Positions 12,101-22,900 are shown, counted from the first letter of the stretch. The stretch: 64,000 nucleotides of DNA from Psococerastis gibbosa (GCA_963971405.1 OZ020485.1:42281469-42345468), one strand, 5' to 3'. A program made the numbers and translations. The notes: generated from the sequence alone by a model not told the origin.

Positions 12101-12873
12101 GTTGGAGGGCCGAGCTCTGTCGATGTTCAACTTGTGTAAAATTCTATAAAACACACGAGGTATGGCATATGGAACAGAGAATGTCAATATTTGTAGCAGA
12201 GATTAATCAAATTTAGCTAATTATTGTTAAATAGTTATGGGAATACCTAATTTACTGTTGATTTCAACGGTTTGTAAGCTATGGTATACGTTTACCTGGA
12301 TTCACAATCATAAGATGGATTTTGTGTGTGATTTTTTTTGTATTTTTATGAATTGCAGCGGTCGCTGTTCTCAAGGATTTCTTTGGTCATCGAATTCCCA
12401 AATAATTATTGAATAATTTTAGGTGACCTTCCTAATGAATGAGGACGACACAGTTCGAAGCTATGAAAACAGAAACTTGAATGTAGCAGGAGCTGAGACT
12501 CGGTACGAGAGGGGAATGCGGGCCCTTTCCAGTCTTGACCGTGTCAAGCGAATGGAGGCCATTCAAAGTAAGTTATTTGTAAATGTTAAACAAAAAAAAA
12601 ATAGTATCTACAGCAAGTGATGGAGGATGGAGCTCTGTTGGATTGAATATTGGAATTTCAGTCGAAACAAGTCGTGGGCAAAGGGCAAATTTTCTCTTAC
12701 GTTTGTTTTTAATATATTTTGCAGGTTACAATGAATTGAAGGTGGACCTCATGGAATATTTGACTACATTTCAACAAAATAATCGGGTTGTCGGCGAAGG
12801 TGATATCCAGGAGTTCTTTGAGCGAATGAAAGCTAAGCGGCGTCGCCTTCAAATCCAAAACAATTGTCGATAA
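5969..12873 (+). CDS. UBR7: UBR7-type UBR-box/PHD protein, complete gene of six exons
   Basis: Joined exons 5969-6127, 7827-8015, 8269-8418, 11830-12159, 12423-12567 and 12725-12873 give 373 residues; every junction is GT/AG and keeps frame. The UBR box spans about residues 47-115 with Cys/His at 49, 64, 67, 76, 79, 83, 84, 87, 100, 102 and 112. The PHD finger spans about 134-190 (Cys 136, 138, 156, 159, His 164, Cys 183, 186) and is split between exons 3 and 4. A conserved C-terminal region follows (CRCxxC at about residue 260, FLMNEDDT, basic end). Human UBR7 is about 425 aa, so this is slightly short, mainly between PHD and C-terminal part. UBR7 is reported as a nuclear E3 ubiquitin ligase for histone H2B. 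The ATG at 5969 is chosen because it gives the conserved N-terminus with DVLQQE and AVLGGAD. Intron 3 (3.4 kb) is filled by nested transposons. Confidence 0.93.
6545..6980 (+). repeat. Interspersed repeat in UBR7 intron 1, interrupted by a SINE
   Basis: Shares GGACCTCCTGATTATAGTGG, CCGAACCACTTGGGAAACAC and CTGGTCCGCTGGATTCAACT with the copy at 32690-32965. Here it is split by a poly-A-tailed SINE (6661-6845). A shorter remnant (GTCACACGATTAATTCGGAG) lies at about 7690-7745. Class unknown; it encodes nothing visible. Confidence 0.75.
6661..6845 (+). mobile_element. SINE-like element B, poly-A tailed, full copy
   Basis: About 185 bp with a Pol III A-box-like TGGCCAGGTGGTAGCGTGC near the 5' end and a 3' A-run. 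AGTT occurs on both sides (6657-6660 and 6846-6849), and the uninterrupted host repeat at 32823 has it once. Related copies: 14367-14552, 21340-21445, 32185-32280. No clear B box, so the tRNA origin is tentative. Confidence 0.75.
7827..8015 (+). CDS. UBR7: UBR7 exon 2 (UBR box)
   Basis: Codes residues 54-116, most of the zinc-binding UBR box, with the diagnostic ELYTKRNFRCDCGN stretch. Acceptor CAACAG, donor GTAAGA, phase 0 at both ends. Confidence 0.93.
8056..8208 (+). mobile_element. LINE 3' end fragment with GAA tail
   Basis: One frame reads like the last residues of a non-LTR ORF (SVVQNRDDW followed by EQAKVH-type residues in a shifted frame). A GGCTGTAGAGCCAGAAGAAG terminus follows, and a related copy is at 29858-30012. 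Truncated at the 5' end and out of frame; the family within non-LTR elements is not assigned. Confidence 0.6.
8269..8418 (+). CDS. UBR7: UBR7 exon 3 (first half of PHD finger)
   Basis: Codes residues 117-166, with YCVCSRPYPDPDND and CVVCEDWYHGR, the first zinc ligands of the PHD finger. Acceptor TTTTTTAG, donor GTAAAT, phase 0 at both ends. Confidence 0.93.
8915..10190 (+). pseudogene. LINE reverse transcriptase C-terminal remnant, in two pieces
   Basis: About 8915-9160 reads ARIAFNIKTKIFESNNIDL and RKRLFKAIVWSVLLYESEAW, the typical C-terminal RT region of non-LTR elements. About 9997-10185 continues in the same sense with KWMGHILRHEGR-like and KRTAQNRQKWRRKIQ residues. A frameshift in the A-run near 9060 and stop codons make it non-functional. 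The pieces are separated by the repeat at 9162-9996. Confidence 0.75.
9162..9996 (+). mobile_element. 830-bp unclassified repeat with TGCTTTCCAATTTAT ends, copy 1
   Basis: Terminal inverted repeat TGCTTTCCAATTTAT (from 9189) and ATAAATTGGAAAGCA (to 9996). The left side extends into a small hairpin TCCGAGTTTACTCGAA. Contains a G-run at 9278-9294 and a CAGACAGACA stretch. Other copies: 24704-25560 (+), 27178-28202 (-), 34504-34893 (-, short), 40753-41970 (-, rearranged). No ORF of note. Superfamily not assigned. Confidence 0.75.
10321..11631. other. UBR7 intron 3, unassigned part
   Basis: AT-rich. Around 10440-10870 there is a possible LINE/other 3' tail: ACCTGCGGGCCATATTATTT and repeated TTTTAATTTTGTTTT, then CCGGCAACACAAGTCC and AATAAATATTCATTCATGCA. 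This is suggestive only. A GAAGAAGA microsatellite lies at 11367-11392 and a C-run at 11457-11467. Confidence 0.4.
11632..11773. mobile_element. GGCG foldback MITE, 142 bp, TAA duplication
   Basis: Near-perfect hairpin with ends GGCGCTTATTCCACC and GGTGGAATAAGCGCC, flanked by TAA on each side (11629-11631 and 11774-11776). The arms contain TATTGACG, ACGAGGTAGCAGACATT and complement. Lies 56 bp upstream of UBR7 exon 4. Confidence 0.88.
11830..12159 (+). CDS. UBR7: UBR7 exon 4 (end of PHD finger, linker, C-terminal domain)
   Basis: Codes residues 167-276. It begins HIPSNSSG and completes the PHD zinc ligands with CHIC. A Ser/Ala/Val-rich linker follows, then CKLKPV and the CRCSTCVKFY motif. 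Acceptor CTTTTTTAG, donor GTATGG, phase 0. Confidence 0.9.
12423..12567 (+). CDS. UBR7: UBR7 exon 5
   Basis: Codes residues 277 to 325 (first base of codon 325), with VTFLMNEDDTVRSYE and a basic helix ending ERMEAIQ-like. Acceptor TTTTAG, donor GTAAGT, phase 1 end. Confidence 0.9.
12725..12873 (+). CDS. UBR7: UBR7 exon 6 (C-terminus)
   Basis: Completes codon 325 and runs to a TAA at 12871-12873, with the conserved YNELKVDLMEYL helix and EFFERMKAKRRR basic end. Acceptor TTTTGCAG. Confidence 0.92.
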
Positions 12874-13032
12874 ACATTTCAACCGTGGCTACGCCCTTTT
12901 ATTTCCTACTAAGTGGATGTTACTTAGAGTTTTTTTCTGTATATAGTACCGTTTTTTCAGATTTTTTACCAGTGAATTTGCTTTTTTACTGCCACTTTGT
13001 CACATGCTGCCCTAGGCTAGGTCGTCTGCTTT

Positions 13033-13208
13033 GGCGTGTATTCCACTGGTCAATATTCCGTCACTTGTGATTGAAAAAAAGTTGAGATTTTTGTTTTAAG
13101 GAGACTATTATGTAGATATTTAACTTATCTACATAATAGTCTCCTTAAAACAAAAATCTCAACTTTTTTTATAAAAGTGACGGAATATTGACCAGTGGAA
13201 TACTCGCC
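13033..13208. mobile_element. GGCG-type hairpin MITE near UBR7 3' end, TTT duplication
   Basis: Ends GGCGTGTATTCCACTGGTCA and complement; TTT at 13030-13032 and 13209-13211. The core has a perfect 45-bp stem (13074-13118 with 13126-13170) and a 7-nt loop. Only 160 bp past the UBR7 stop codon, so it may lie in the 3' UTR. Sister copy 46302-46479. Confidence 0.88.
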
Positions 13209-13450
13209 TTTGGACATCATCAGTTTGGCAGTGATGATGCACAATTTTTTTTTCTTTTTTAATCATATTTTTAAGTTGTAAGTTGCTATTTAGAATAAAA
13301 ATTACGGCAGCCATGTTTGTTATACCTGCTAATAAAAGTTTTTTTCAGAAAAATCAGATGATTTTGTTTCATGATATCCACACAATGCTTCACCCAATCC
13401 AACCAATAACAAGCAGAGCGACTATTCTTTAAACATGGGCACTATATGTA

Positions 13451-13831
13451 GGCGCCCATTCCACCGACCGGCTAGGGCTATTTACAAAAACGGTGACATG
13501 GTAGCAGACATTCAAGACTTAGGTGGCGTTTCCACCGACCTCGCATTGCAGAATGCAAATGACATTGCCGGAAATTAGAATTTTTCTTTTTATAGAAATC
13601 TATTTAATTGTTTGTACTTAACATATCCCATGACGCCATTTTTTAATTTTAGTTTGTTTGTTTGTGATTTCACTGTATGATCATTGATCAATTTTAACTA
13701 TGGCATAAAGGAAAATAAACATTTCCGTCAATTCTGCAATGCGAGGTCGGTGGAAACCCCGCCTAAGTCTTGAATGTCTGCTACCACGTCACTGTTTTTG
13801 TAAATAGCCCTAGCCTAGTGAAATGGGCGCC
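13451..13831. mobile_element. GGCG foldback MITE, long composite form
   Basis: Ends GGCGCCCATTCCACCGACC and the decayed complement GTGAAATGGGCGCC, with imperfect flanks GTA and TTA. Outer arms hold GGTGACATGGTAGCAGACAT; inner arms hold TTTCCACCGACCTCGCATTG. The central 180 bp include ATCCCATGACGCCATTTT and TGATCATTGATCAATTTTAA. Same layout as 22730, 33112, 49386, 49882 and 63557. Confidence 0.88.
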
Positions 13832-14366
13832 TTAGGAATTGACAACCCAATCACAGCAGTTAATCCTATATGTAAGTTGCCATCAGTGACATTATTTTAT
13901 GCGGAAGGAGGTTATATGGGACCAGCCATAGTTTTTTTTCCCCACTGTTTGGTCACTGGCAGATGTTCTAGGCACCCACCAATTCTTATAGACATAATGC
14001 CCTTAATATTGGTGGGAATAGTTATAAAAATCGGAAATGCCATTCCTATAGCATTTCCGATTACCGTATGACATATAACCATTTTCATCAATATACGATA
14101 TGAACCAGGCATGATTAATTTAAAGGATTATTCACTTATAGCCTAGCTTACCTACTTCAGTAGTCTACGTACATGATTTATGCAAGGTTGAACCCACAGT
14201 GAATATGTTAATACTAAACGGCATTGTATACTCTAGTAGGCCCGTTGAGGTGTAAGGATACAAAGAGAAAAAATGGATAAGATCCGTTTTGCTGACGTTA
14301 TAGCATTAACAGCTGATAGCGAAAAAGAACTCATAAAAGCTCTTACTACAATGATGGATGTATTAA

Positions 14367-14552
14367 GTCGACTTTGATGGCCAGGTGGCAGCGTGCTTGT
14401 TCATGTGCGATTCTCTATACGCCATGCGATCGGAAACGTGTCGTTACTCGACACAAGTACCTATTAGGTAACTTAGTGAGGCGTCTGAAGAGGTCAATCG
14501 GATGCATTCATTGAATTGTTTGCATGGGGTTAACCTTTAAAAAAAAAAAAAG
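14367..14552 (+). mobile_element. SINE-like element B, copy 2
   Basis: Matches the copy at 6661-6845 nearly end to end (TGGCCAGGTGGCAGCGTGC, ACTCGACACAAGTACC, TGAAGAGGTCAATCGGAT) with a 13-base A-run. Intergenic between UBR7 and HECTD1. Confidence 0.75.
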
Positions 14553-15020
14553 TCCAGAAGAATCCGAAAGCAAGGGCCACTTCCTTATAGATCTATGGGC
14601 TAATGCCCCTTCTCTTGCCCAACTTACACTGGATAAAACGCACTTTCAAACATTTTCACACATCAATAAATAATTTTTCATTTCTAATCTCTAAATGAAG
14701 CTAAAACTAATTTTTAAATTAAACGTCGGGAAAATTGGCTATATAACCACGGCTTACCGCCATTTCAGTCTTCACTCTATGGTAGACTTCCTGACTATAG
14801 GCTTTCCATCCACTAGTTCTGCCCCCCCCCCTCTAAAATTTCTAGATCCGCTAGTGGCAAGGGCTCATCCTAAATCATTTATGTCAGCAACGGCATCCAC
14901 TTGAAGCAAGGAAGACTAGTCAAACCTCTTACTGAACATCATGAAATGGGACTTAAAGTTATGGGAGGTACCCTAGGTACTTTAACAAGTTACCGCGTTC
15001 CCTAAAAGATGTCATGTCAT

Positions 15021-15208
15021 GACTTGTAGAGTAGTGGTACGGACTCTGACTTTCACCCGAAAGGTTGTACATTTTCTGGCCATGCTTCGGAGGGTATGTA
15101 AAGCAGGTGGTCCCGGGTCTTCCTAGTTGAGTGCAAGAGAGGGCTTTATAGCCCTAACTCCGCTAGGTTGGCTTAGCAATAGAACAAAAAAGTCCTTATT
15201 TATTTATT
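15021..15208 (+). mobile_element. tRNA-like SINE A, copy lacking the B box
   Basis: Has GTAGAGTAGTGGTACGGACT (A box), then a deletion that removes the GGTTCAAGTCC box. The conserved body GGCCATGCTTCGGAGG to CTAACTCCGCTAGGTTGGCT follows, with a TTATTTATTTAT tail. Full copies: 38931-39144 and 51207-51412. Confidence 0.8.
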
Positions 15209-15599
15209 TTAAAGATTCCCGTATGTGCCATGGAATCTAATAGTACTGAAGGTATTGCTTCAGGGGTGTTGTCATTGTATATATTATGTTGTTCTGTGGG
15301 TGTTGTCCTATATACGGTACCTACTCAGTGAAGGAGTGTGGAGTGTGAGACCCATGCAGCTGCATCCTGTTGACATATTCTAGTTTTTTTTACGGTGCTA
15401 AAGTCATGTTTCTCTGTATAAATGAATGTAATATATATTGACTAGGTACCTGTACTGACGACAAAAAATGATATAAATTAAATTCGCATAATAGGCCTAC
15501 CTAGATTTAAAGCAGAGATTTCCAAATAATGTTTTAAACCAATGTTCCCCAAGAATTATTGTTCTATAAAAGAACTAGATAAAAGTGTATAGTAACGCT

Positions 15600-15790
15600 A
15601 ATGGCTAATGGTAATGCCGCAATGGTGTAATATTATTTAACTTGACAAAAGGGTTAGTTGGACTTATATTGCCTGTTGTGTTAATAGTCATTAGAGGCAT
15701 GGACCTCATTGCACAATTAGGGCGGAGCCCATTGTCAGGGGAAGGGGGCGACGTTTCGGGAGTGGGTGCTACTACGGGACGGGACGTACA
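15600..15790 (+). repeat. Fragment of the GCCTGCTGTGTTAATAGTC repeat
   Basis: Shares TAGTCATTAGAGGCA, GGCGGAGCCCATTGTCAGGG and CGTTTCGGGAGTGGGTGCTA with 28956-29360. Only the left arm is present. It lies about 120 bp upstream of the putative HECTD1 promoter. Confidence 0.65.
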
Positions 15791-15904
15791 CTATTAAAAA
15801 TAGGATTTATATATTATATTATTGTAATTTCTTGATTTGAAATTAGCGGGAATATAACATTCGTGGAACTAGATTACGACCCCGGTAAAGAAAGACGCAT
15901 GCGC

Positions 15905-15935
15905 TGCTATTGTGACGTCACAGGACGGAAGTGGT
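15905..15935 (+). promoter_or_regulatory. Putative HECTD1 core promoter elements (CRE and ETS-like)
   Basis: A full CRE palindrome TGACGTCA at 15913-15920 is followed at once by ACGGAAGT (15925-15932), an ETS/NRF2-type site. Such pairs are usual in TATA-less housekeeping promoters. They sit just upstream of a stretch ending in a strong donor at 16098. The start site itself cannot be read. Confidence 0.5.
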
Positions 15936-15939
15936 CGGC

Positions 15940-16097
15940 TGTGTGTTGTTAAGGCTAGTTTGGGTTCCCATTTCTCCATCAATTTATTAAATAAATCGTG
16001 TGCGTGGATATCTGAGAGTGTGTTATAATATAGTGCAAGTGAGCTTGTAAAACAAGAAGTTATGGGAGTTACGAAGTGAAGTATGTGATATTAAACG
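15940..16097 (+). other. HECTD1: Putative non-coding first exon (5' UTR) of HECTD1
   Basis: Locally less AT-rich sequence after the CRE/ETS sites, ending TTAAACG before a consensus donor GTAAGT (16098). HECTD1 coding exon 1 starts with its ATG immediately after an acceptor AG, so a non-coding leader exon must exist upstream; this is the best candidate. It contains two short upstream ORFs (16062-16079 and 16083-16088). The 5' limit is approximate. Confidence 0.5.
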
Positions 16098-19000
16098 GTA
16101 AGTGTCCTCTCAATCTTCCATCAGCTACATCTAAGCCTAACCATAATGCTTTTCAACTACTGAAAAATAATGAATATTGGATTACGAAAGGCTAATTATT
16201 TGTAGCCCTACCGTGTTAATGATTATCAAATAACATGCATTGTGTAAAATTGTGGATTAGCCACCTATTAGTAGTAACAAAGTCTGGGGCCTGATGTGCT
16301 TTAAACTGCATTGCAACTGATTGCATTTCATCATCGTTCATACGTATAATCAAATATAACATACTGGACTAAAGCTACGGCTCCACCTTGTAGCTGCTTA
16401 GCGTATTATACAACAATATATTTATACTTTAAGCTAGGAATTTAGAAAGTGGTTTTTCCGAAGTTGCTGCATGCAATAGGCAGCCCAAATACTGTATGGC
16501 CTGACGGTCATGTGTGTTGGTATATATAAATATCGAGTCTAAAAATGCTTTGAATCAGGCACAGTTTCAGAAACGTTTTACTTTTGTGAGGACACAACAT
16601 GACTACATGTGGTTTACAAATGGCATTACTATAAAATTGTTTTTTTCCCCCTAAGATCATCTTTATCAGAGATGTGACTAATCTTGTTGATTGTTAGTAG
16701 TAGGCCTCATTACTATCTTGGAAACGATGTTACTGTTATTTGTACTAATTGTTAAAAGTTAAAAGTCCAGGGTTCACGCGGCAATGTATGCAGTAAGCAT
16801 GGCGAGGCTAGCACTATGTCCTAAGAACATTATAGCTAGATAATAGCTCTTTACTGAAGGCTCAATTGGAGTTCCCCTCCTCAGAGACACCAACGCCACT
16901 TGTTTTTGTACAAAGCAGAATTTCACATTGTCAAAATATTTCTCGACATTTTGATATACATTTGGTATGATATGCATTCACTAGCACCGATTGGCCACAG
17001 TCTTCGGAAATTGATACGTACAAAAAGCGATTGATAAGGCGTCCTAAAAATTGGTTTTTATAGATTTACTAATCATGCGCCTATTTTTTCGTAGCTGGTT
17101 CTGCTTGGTTTAAACTGTTGAGGACTAACAGTTGTCCGTTACGGTCGAGCTAAGAACAATTTGTGGGCTGTGATGGAGAAATCTTGGCTATTGTCATTGG
17201 GAGTACAAACGGTTGGAGAGTCTCACTACATACAGTATCATTAAAGTTTTTTTTATTATTAAGTGTGAGGCATGAGTTTGTTAAAGTGGATAATTTCTGA
17301 ATGTTTAATTGAATAAATAAAATAAATAAATATTCACTTTATTTTAACATAAGGTACAAAGATATATAGTATATCAAAAGTGTAACATGAAGTCATACCT
17401 TATGCAAAACAGCGTTGCATTGGAAATCTATAAAGAGAATGATTGTGTTCTGTGAAAAGTAAAACAGGGCTAGTATTATGTGAAGGCAAAAAAGTTTGGC
17501 TCTCATTCCAGACTAGTCGAAGTCGAGTCTTGTGACTCTTGCTTTGTTAGGGGACGTCTCGCGCCCAATCCGAATGCAAGACCCATATGATACCGTCTGA
17601 GAGTGACTTATTTACGTCATGGTGCTAATTAGTTGTTTATTATGCTTGGAATAGATGCCTGGCCGACGTTATACCCGGCTCAGCATGTTTCCGAACGCTG
17701 GTAAAATGAATTATTATTTTACATTAAAATATAGTTGAGTAACTTCGCTTGTCCATATTCTGACATTTATGTGAGATAAGTAGATACTGTATGTAAGTAT
17801 TGTACGTATTAGGGCCGTTCCCGTCATGTTTTGAAAAGTTCTGGTAAGAAACACTACACGGTGGGTGATTGGTAGATAGCGGTGCCATCCTTAAAGATAT
17901 ATGCATTTGAAGCGTTACGCTGGTGGGAGTCGGCCTTAATATTTAGGAGCGAGTATTTCAATAGTGTCTAATAACTTTATTACTGTATTCATGAGAGCTT
18001 TAAACGGCATTGAAGTTAGTGTCACCATGACTCGTATCTGTGCTTGGTTAAGTCATGCTTTCGCCTGTTTCATTGCGGCAATGGTAAGCTTGTCTCAGCT
18101 TGTTTATCGGTTGTAGCCGGTGTAGGTAGACATTGAGAACGTACAGTATACCAGTTTGCCAAGGGCCAAAAATTCATACGGAGACAATACAAATAATGTC
18201 CGAAATCTATTGGGTCGTTGGTATTGGACAAGGGACCGCTGTTTACAAAATATGAAAGCAGCGAGAATTAAAGTTCTCATGTAACTCTTGCTAAGATGAA
18301 CCCGCTAGCCTAATGTTGTTACTCGATCAGAGCGACCTTTACAAACTATAAACTGCCCCAACACCTGAATCAGCAAAGAGTTATAGATGTTTAAGTTCGG
18401 TTAACATATGCAGTGGGTCGAGAACTGGATCCGCCGCTGGTTTGTTACATATTGGCCACCCCTGGAAGTGGTTTCTAACTGTAGTAGGTAGGTACCAAGC
18501 AAAACTTTAGAGTATAGAGCAGTTGGGTTGATCGATGTCAAGACAAATTATAATTGGGTATTGTCAGATATTGATTTAATTTTACAACATATTATTTCAA
18601 CTTTGTTCAAGAATTGTGCTAACCCATTGCTATTGGCAGGAAAAAAAAGTTAGTTGGTCTATAGGTCTATACACACGCAATAATATTGTACATACGTGTA
18701 AAACAATAAAAATCACTAAACACAAAGGCATTGGAAAAAATGTAACACAGTTGAAATAATGGAGTTTTAATTAGTACAAAACACATTTTGGCCTTTTTTA
18801 TTGCCTTGCTGGACGAGATTTATATTATTATTGCTACAGCTATGGCTCTAATGAGCATTAGAGTACTATGCAACGAGTACGTCTGGCCGTCTACAGTGTT
18901 GTGCAATGTAGTTTTCTTGTTATTGGTACCACTAGCAGCAGACCTTGGTCGTCGAGCCAGCTGCAGTTGCTGCCTGTTGCTCAGGCATTTTCATGCGCAT

Positions 19001-19881
19001 CTGCGTTCCAGACAATGGTTGTTTGTCGGTCAAGTCACCTGGTCAGTGAGGTCACTCCTTCTGAGGTGAATGACTCGGCACGTTCCAGACCTTCCATTTT
19101 ATGTCAAATCTCCTCAAACATACATTGCGACCATTCTTCCGTCCAGACTTTTATATCATTTCATTCATTCATAGGCCAAGCGCCGGGTATTTTTATTTTG
19201 AAACATTCGGGACCGGTTTTTTTTTGTTTGGATTATGCTCAGGGGTGTCCCCTGAATGTAAATCCAAGTTGGCGTCATAGGGGGTGGGGAGCTTCAGCCG
19301 CCATCTTGAAAGACACGTTTTATTGAATATCTCGCGAACCGCGCATGGTACGATAAAAACAGTAGATATCATTTTTATAGATAATAATATTTCCTTAAAT
19401 ATCGTTATTATTTGAAACTTTTTTCTGTAAAATCCATAGTTTTTTATTTGTAGCGCTTCAAACGTTTCACAATATGGTTTTTGCAATTTGGTAAAACTTA
19501 CACCACGTACATTATTTTGCGTTCACTCGACATTTACAGCGTTATAGCTCATAAACTATAAATGCTACGGGAAAAAGTTTCCAGTGAAATTTATAGAAAA
19601 TTGTATGCTCTACAAATGAGTTACCACCATTTTTAATTTATCATTGACCATTAACTAAATAAATATTTAGCAAAAACCATATTGTAAAACGTTTGAAGCG
19701 CTACCAATAAAAAACTATGGGTTTTACAGAAAACAGTTTCAATTAAAAAAGATGGCAAATATTATTACCTATAAAAATGATATCTACTGTTTTTATCGTA
19801 CGACGCGCGGTTCTCGAGATATTCAATAAAACGTGATTTTCAAGATGGCGGCTGAAGCTCCCCTGACACCCCTGAATATAA

Positions 19882-19929
<48 letters not shown>

Positions 19930-22900
19930 CGGTCCCGAACATTTTTTTGTGAACCTGCTTTTTTGCTGCAGAGCTTGGACTATTAGTTTTATTTTGAAAT
20001 TATTCATTTCCGAGAGCGGTGTGAAAATTTTCGGACCTAACAAGGTTACTGGGCAGTTTTTCTTTAAGATGTATTCTTCCTTTTTCTTTGATGCAACTCA
20101 TTGTGACTCATATCCTCCATTAAGTATATATCCATATACAACGTATGCCAACCACCAAAAAGTATGCGGAACAATTCAAATGTAAACAAAAAGAAAATAG
20201 TGGTGAGGATCTAGACAAAACCCCCTCAGGTGAAATTCAGAGTCACCGCGATTATACGATGTCTACAAATCAATGGGTCGTTGACATATGGCGCGGTTCA
20301 TTGGGCCACTAAGCCCTCCAAACTACTAATTAATTAATTCGATTTATTTTAAAGTTTTACGTGAAACGGCTACTGCCGTACTTATGTACATGACTGCTCA
20401 TCTTTCGATGTACGTAATCATATAGTTCAGTTTATTTTTAAGTGCATTGGGGATTCATAATTGACCCTCGACCCCTACATTATTCGCACTAAGTTATGGT
20501 CGCCCAATCGCCCAGTTTTTCCTAATTTGTGAAAGTATAGTTAGGGCAAAAAAAACCTGTTGTATTGGGTCGTGAGGCCAGAGTCCGAGACCTGCCGGGC
20601 TGTAGTTCTTAATCCGGAATAGCATGGGGCCATGGACGGGGGGAGGGTTGGGCCCCAATTTTTTTTTAGTAAATCTGGTAAGTTAATTTATTACGGTATT
20701 TATTAGGGTATACAGCGGCGGCCACGTTCCTCGTGAATGCTTCCTACGCTAAATATAGGCTTGGTTACGGTTAAGGTAAGGTTATGTTATGTTTTCTGTA
20801 AATCAGGCCCGAAGTCATGAAACAAATATTTGTGACAGCGGTTACTACAAAGTCAGTGTTATCGATTAACCCGTTGGCACTTACAACGGTGGGCACCACA
20901 TGGTTACCCAATACAAATACGTACTGAATATATTTCCTGATCATTAATTGTGCCCAATGGCGCTTTCCTTGCATAAATACCATTTTACTTGGCTTTTATT
21001 AGTAGTTGCAGTGCTGAAGTGGTGACGATCTAGGCAGTGACGGCTCGTGGTTCCTGAAAACAATGGGGCGGCAGGTCTACTGATGCTTTAATAATTTCGG
21101 TTTTTTTAAATTAAAATACCTAGCTTAGTCAATACAGTTCTGAGTTTAAACAAATAAAGAAGGAAATTAAATATTTCCATAATTTTTTGTTTACAATAAC
21201 TCGGCATAACAATAATTTCAGAACATAATATAAAATATGTTCCATTGAGAATCATTCCTGTAGTAGTCACTGGGACCCAGCGCTGCATAAATAAATCTTC
21301 GTAAATTAAACAGTACAATCCCTCCCATTAAACATTAATTGGCTTTGGTGGCAAGGTGGTAGCGTGCCTTGCGATCGGAGACGTGTCTGAAGAGGTCAAT
21401 CGGATACATCCATTAAATTGTTTGATTGCGATTAACCTTAAAATATATATATATTGCACACTCGAATATTCGAAGAAAATTTTCCAAGATTATAGCCAAT
21501 AAATATGTGTCTAAGAAGAATTGGAAACCTAAATTCAGATTCAAAGAGTATACTGCGACATAAACATATCATATCCCAGTTAATATTGGTCGTAGAGTGA
21601 TCGTATGAAATCTGACTGAACGCCCGTAAGTTTATATACGATAATGGAACTAACACGAAAAACCAATGATTCCATATTGGCGACCAGTCGACATGAAAAT
21701 GGTGTGAAACGTACACATAAGTTCAGTCGTCTACAAAGTCCTGTAAAAGGAGGAACCGGACTGCCCTTTATATTCATTATACATTATTTACATTTTATCT
21801 ACTGAATAATGCCCGCTCAGTGGGCCGATTATGGCTATTGGTATTAACATGCTCCTGGGGTTAAAACTGTAAGCAAACAAATTTTGAATAGCTCTTTCCA
21901 CTGCAAAATTATCTTGTTTACATTTGAATACCAGTGTCCGTGAATGCCTCGCATTTCAAAAGCTAAGCATAGTTGCGGGTTGTTGTCGCAGAGGTACCTA
22001 CCTACCCCTAAAATCTGCTAGGTACTCTACCCCGCACCCTGCATTCAGTCTTAATATTGCAACGGCTCCGATAGGTTATAATTATTTACCTATTGTTAAT
22101 TTACTTTAATTTTATTAGTTGTGGTTGTAGTGCTCTCGTGTTTGTGTTATTATTTTATATTATATAGTGTTTATTGTGCTCGCCCATGCTGCGATTCCTG
22201 CGGATACTTTGCAAGCCACGGACTCCAACAGTAGATAAGTAGCGTAGCCTATTCACCTAAAACACATACACCCAGATACCTTACAGCACCACACTATACA
22301 TTACATATTATAATAGGTCTACCTACTGTACTACACTTTCACCGCGTAAGCAGAGTACGGTAGGCTTATTCTTTTATCTCTTATTCTCTTACCAATCATA
22401 TTATTTTCATACAGTCCACTCTATTTTCATAGGTACCTAAATCTTCCGGAGCGTAATTTGGAGTTCCTGGTTATTAGCTTATTAGGATACGCCCCTGTTG
22501 TGAGTTAGGTACTTATTTTATTTTACTGAGTTATCGCAGAAAACCACAACCAGGGTATTATATTAACCCCGGTATTGAAATCGCCATGATCGGGCCGCAG
22601 CCTATACTATGGCGATTATTATTAATCATAACTGGGACTTAAAAATGTAAACGAGTAATTTTGTAATGGTACGTGCTATTCAAAATTGTTCTGTTTAAAT
22701 TTTTAACCCCAAGAATAAGGTAATACTTAGGCGCCCATTCCACCGACCGGCTAGGGCTATTTACAAAAACGGTGACGTGGTAGCAGACATTCAAGACTTA
22801 GGGTTTCCACCGACCTCGCATGGCAGAATTGACAGAAATGTTTATTTTCCTCTATGCCATCAATGATCAATGATCATACAGTGAAATCACAAACAAACAA

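Larger units (their letters stand above)
19190..19945. repeat. Outer palindromic repeat around a hAT-like element
   Basis: ACATTCGGGACCGG at about 19202-19215 is mirrored by CCGGTCCCGAACAT at about 19928-19941. The element at 19240-19874 and an (AT)n run (19890-19926) lie between. Probably an older inverted-repeat element entered by the inner one; no flanking duplication resolved. Confidence 0.5.

Noticed and set aside
15940..16097. Protein-coding first exon of HECTD1
   Set aside because: No ATG-initiated frame is open to the donor, and the conserved N-terminus starts with the ATG in the exon at 29557.
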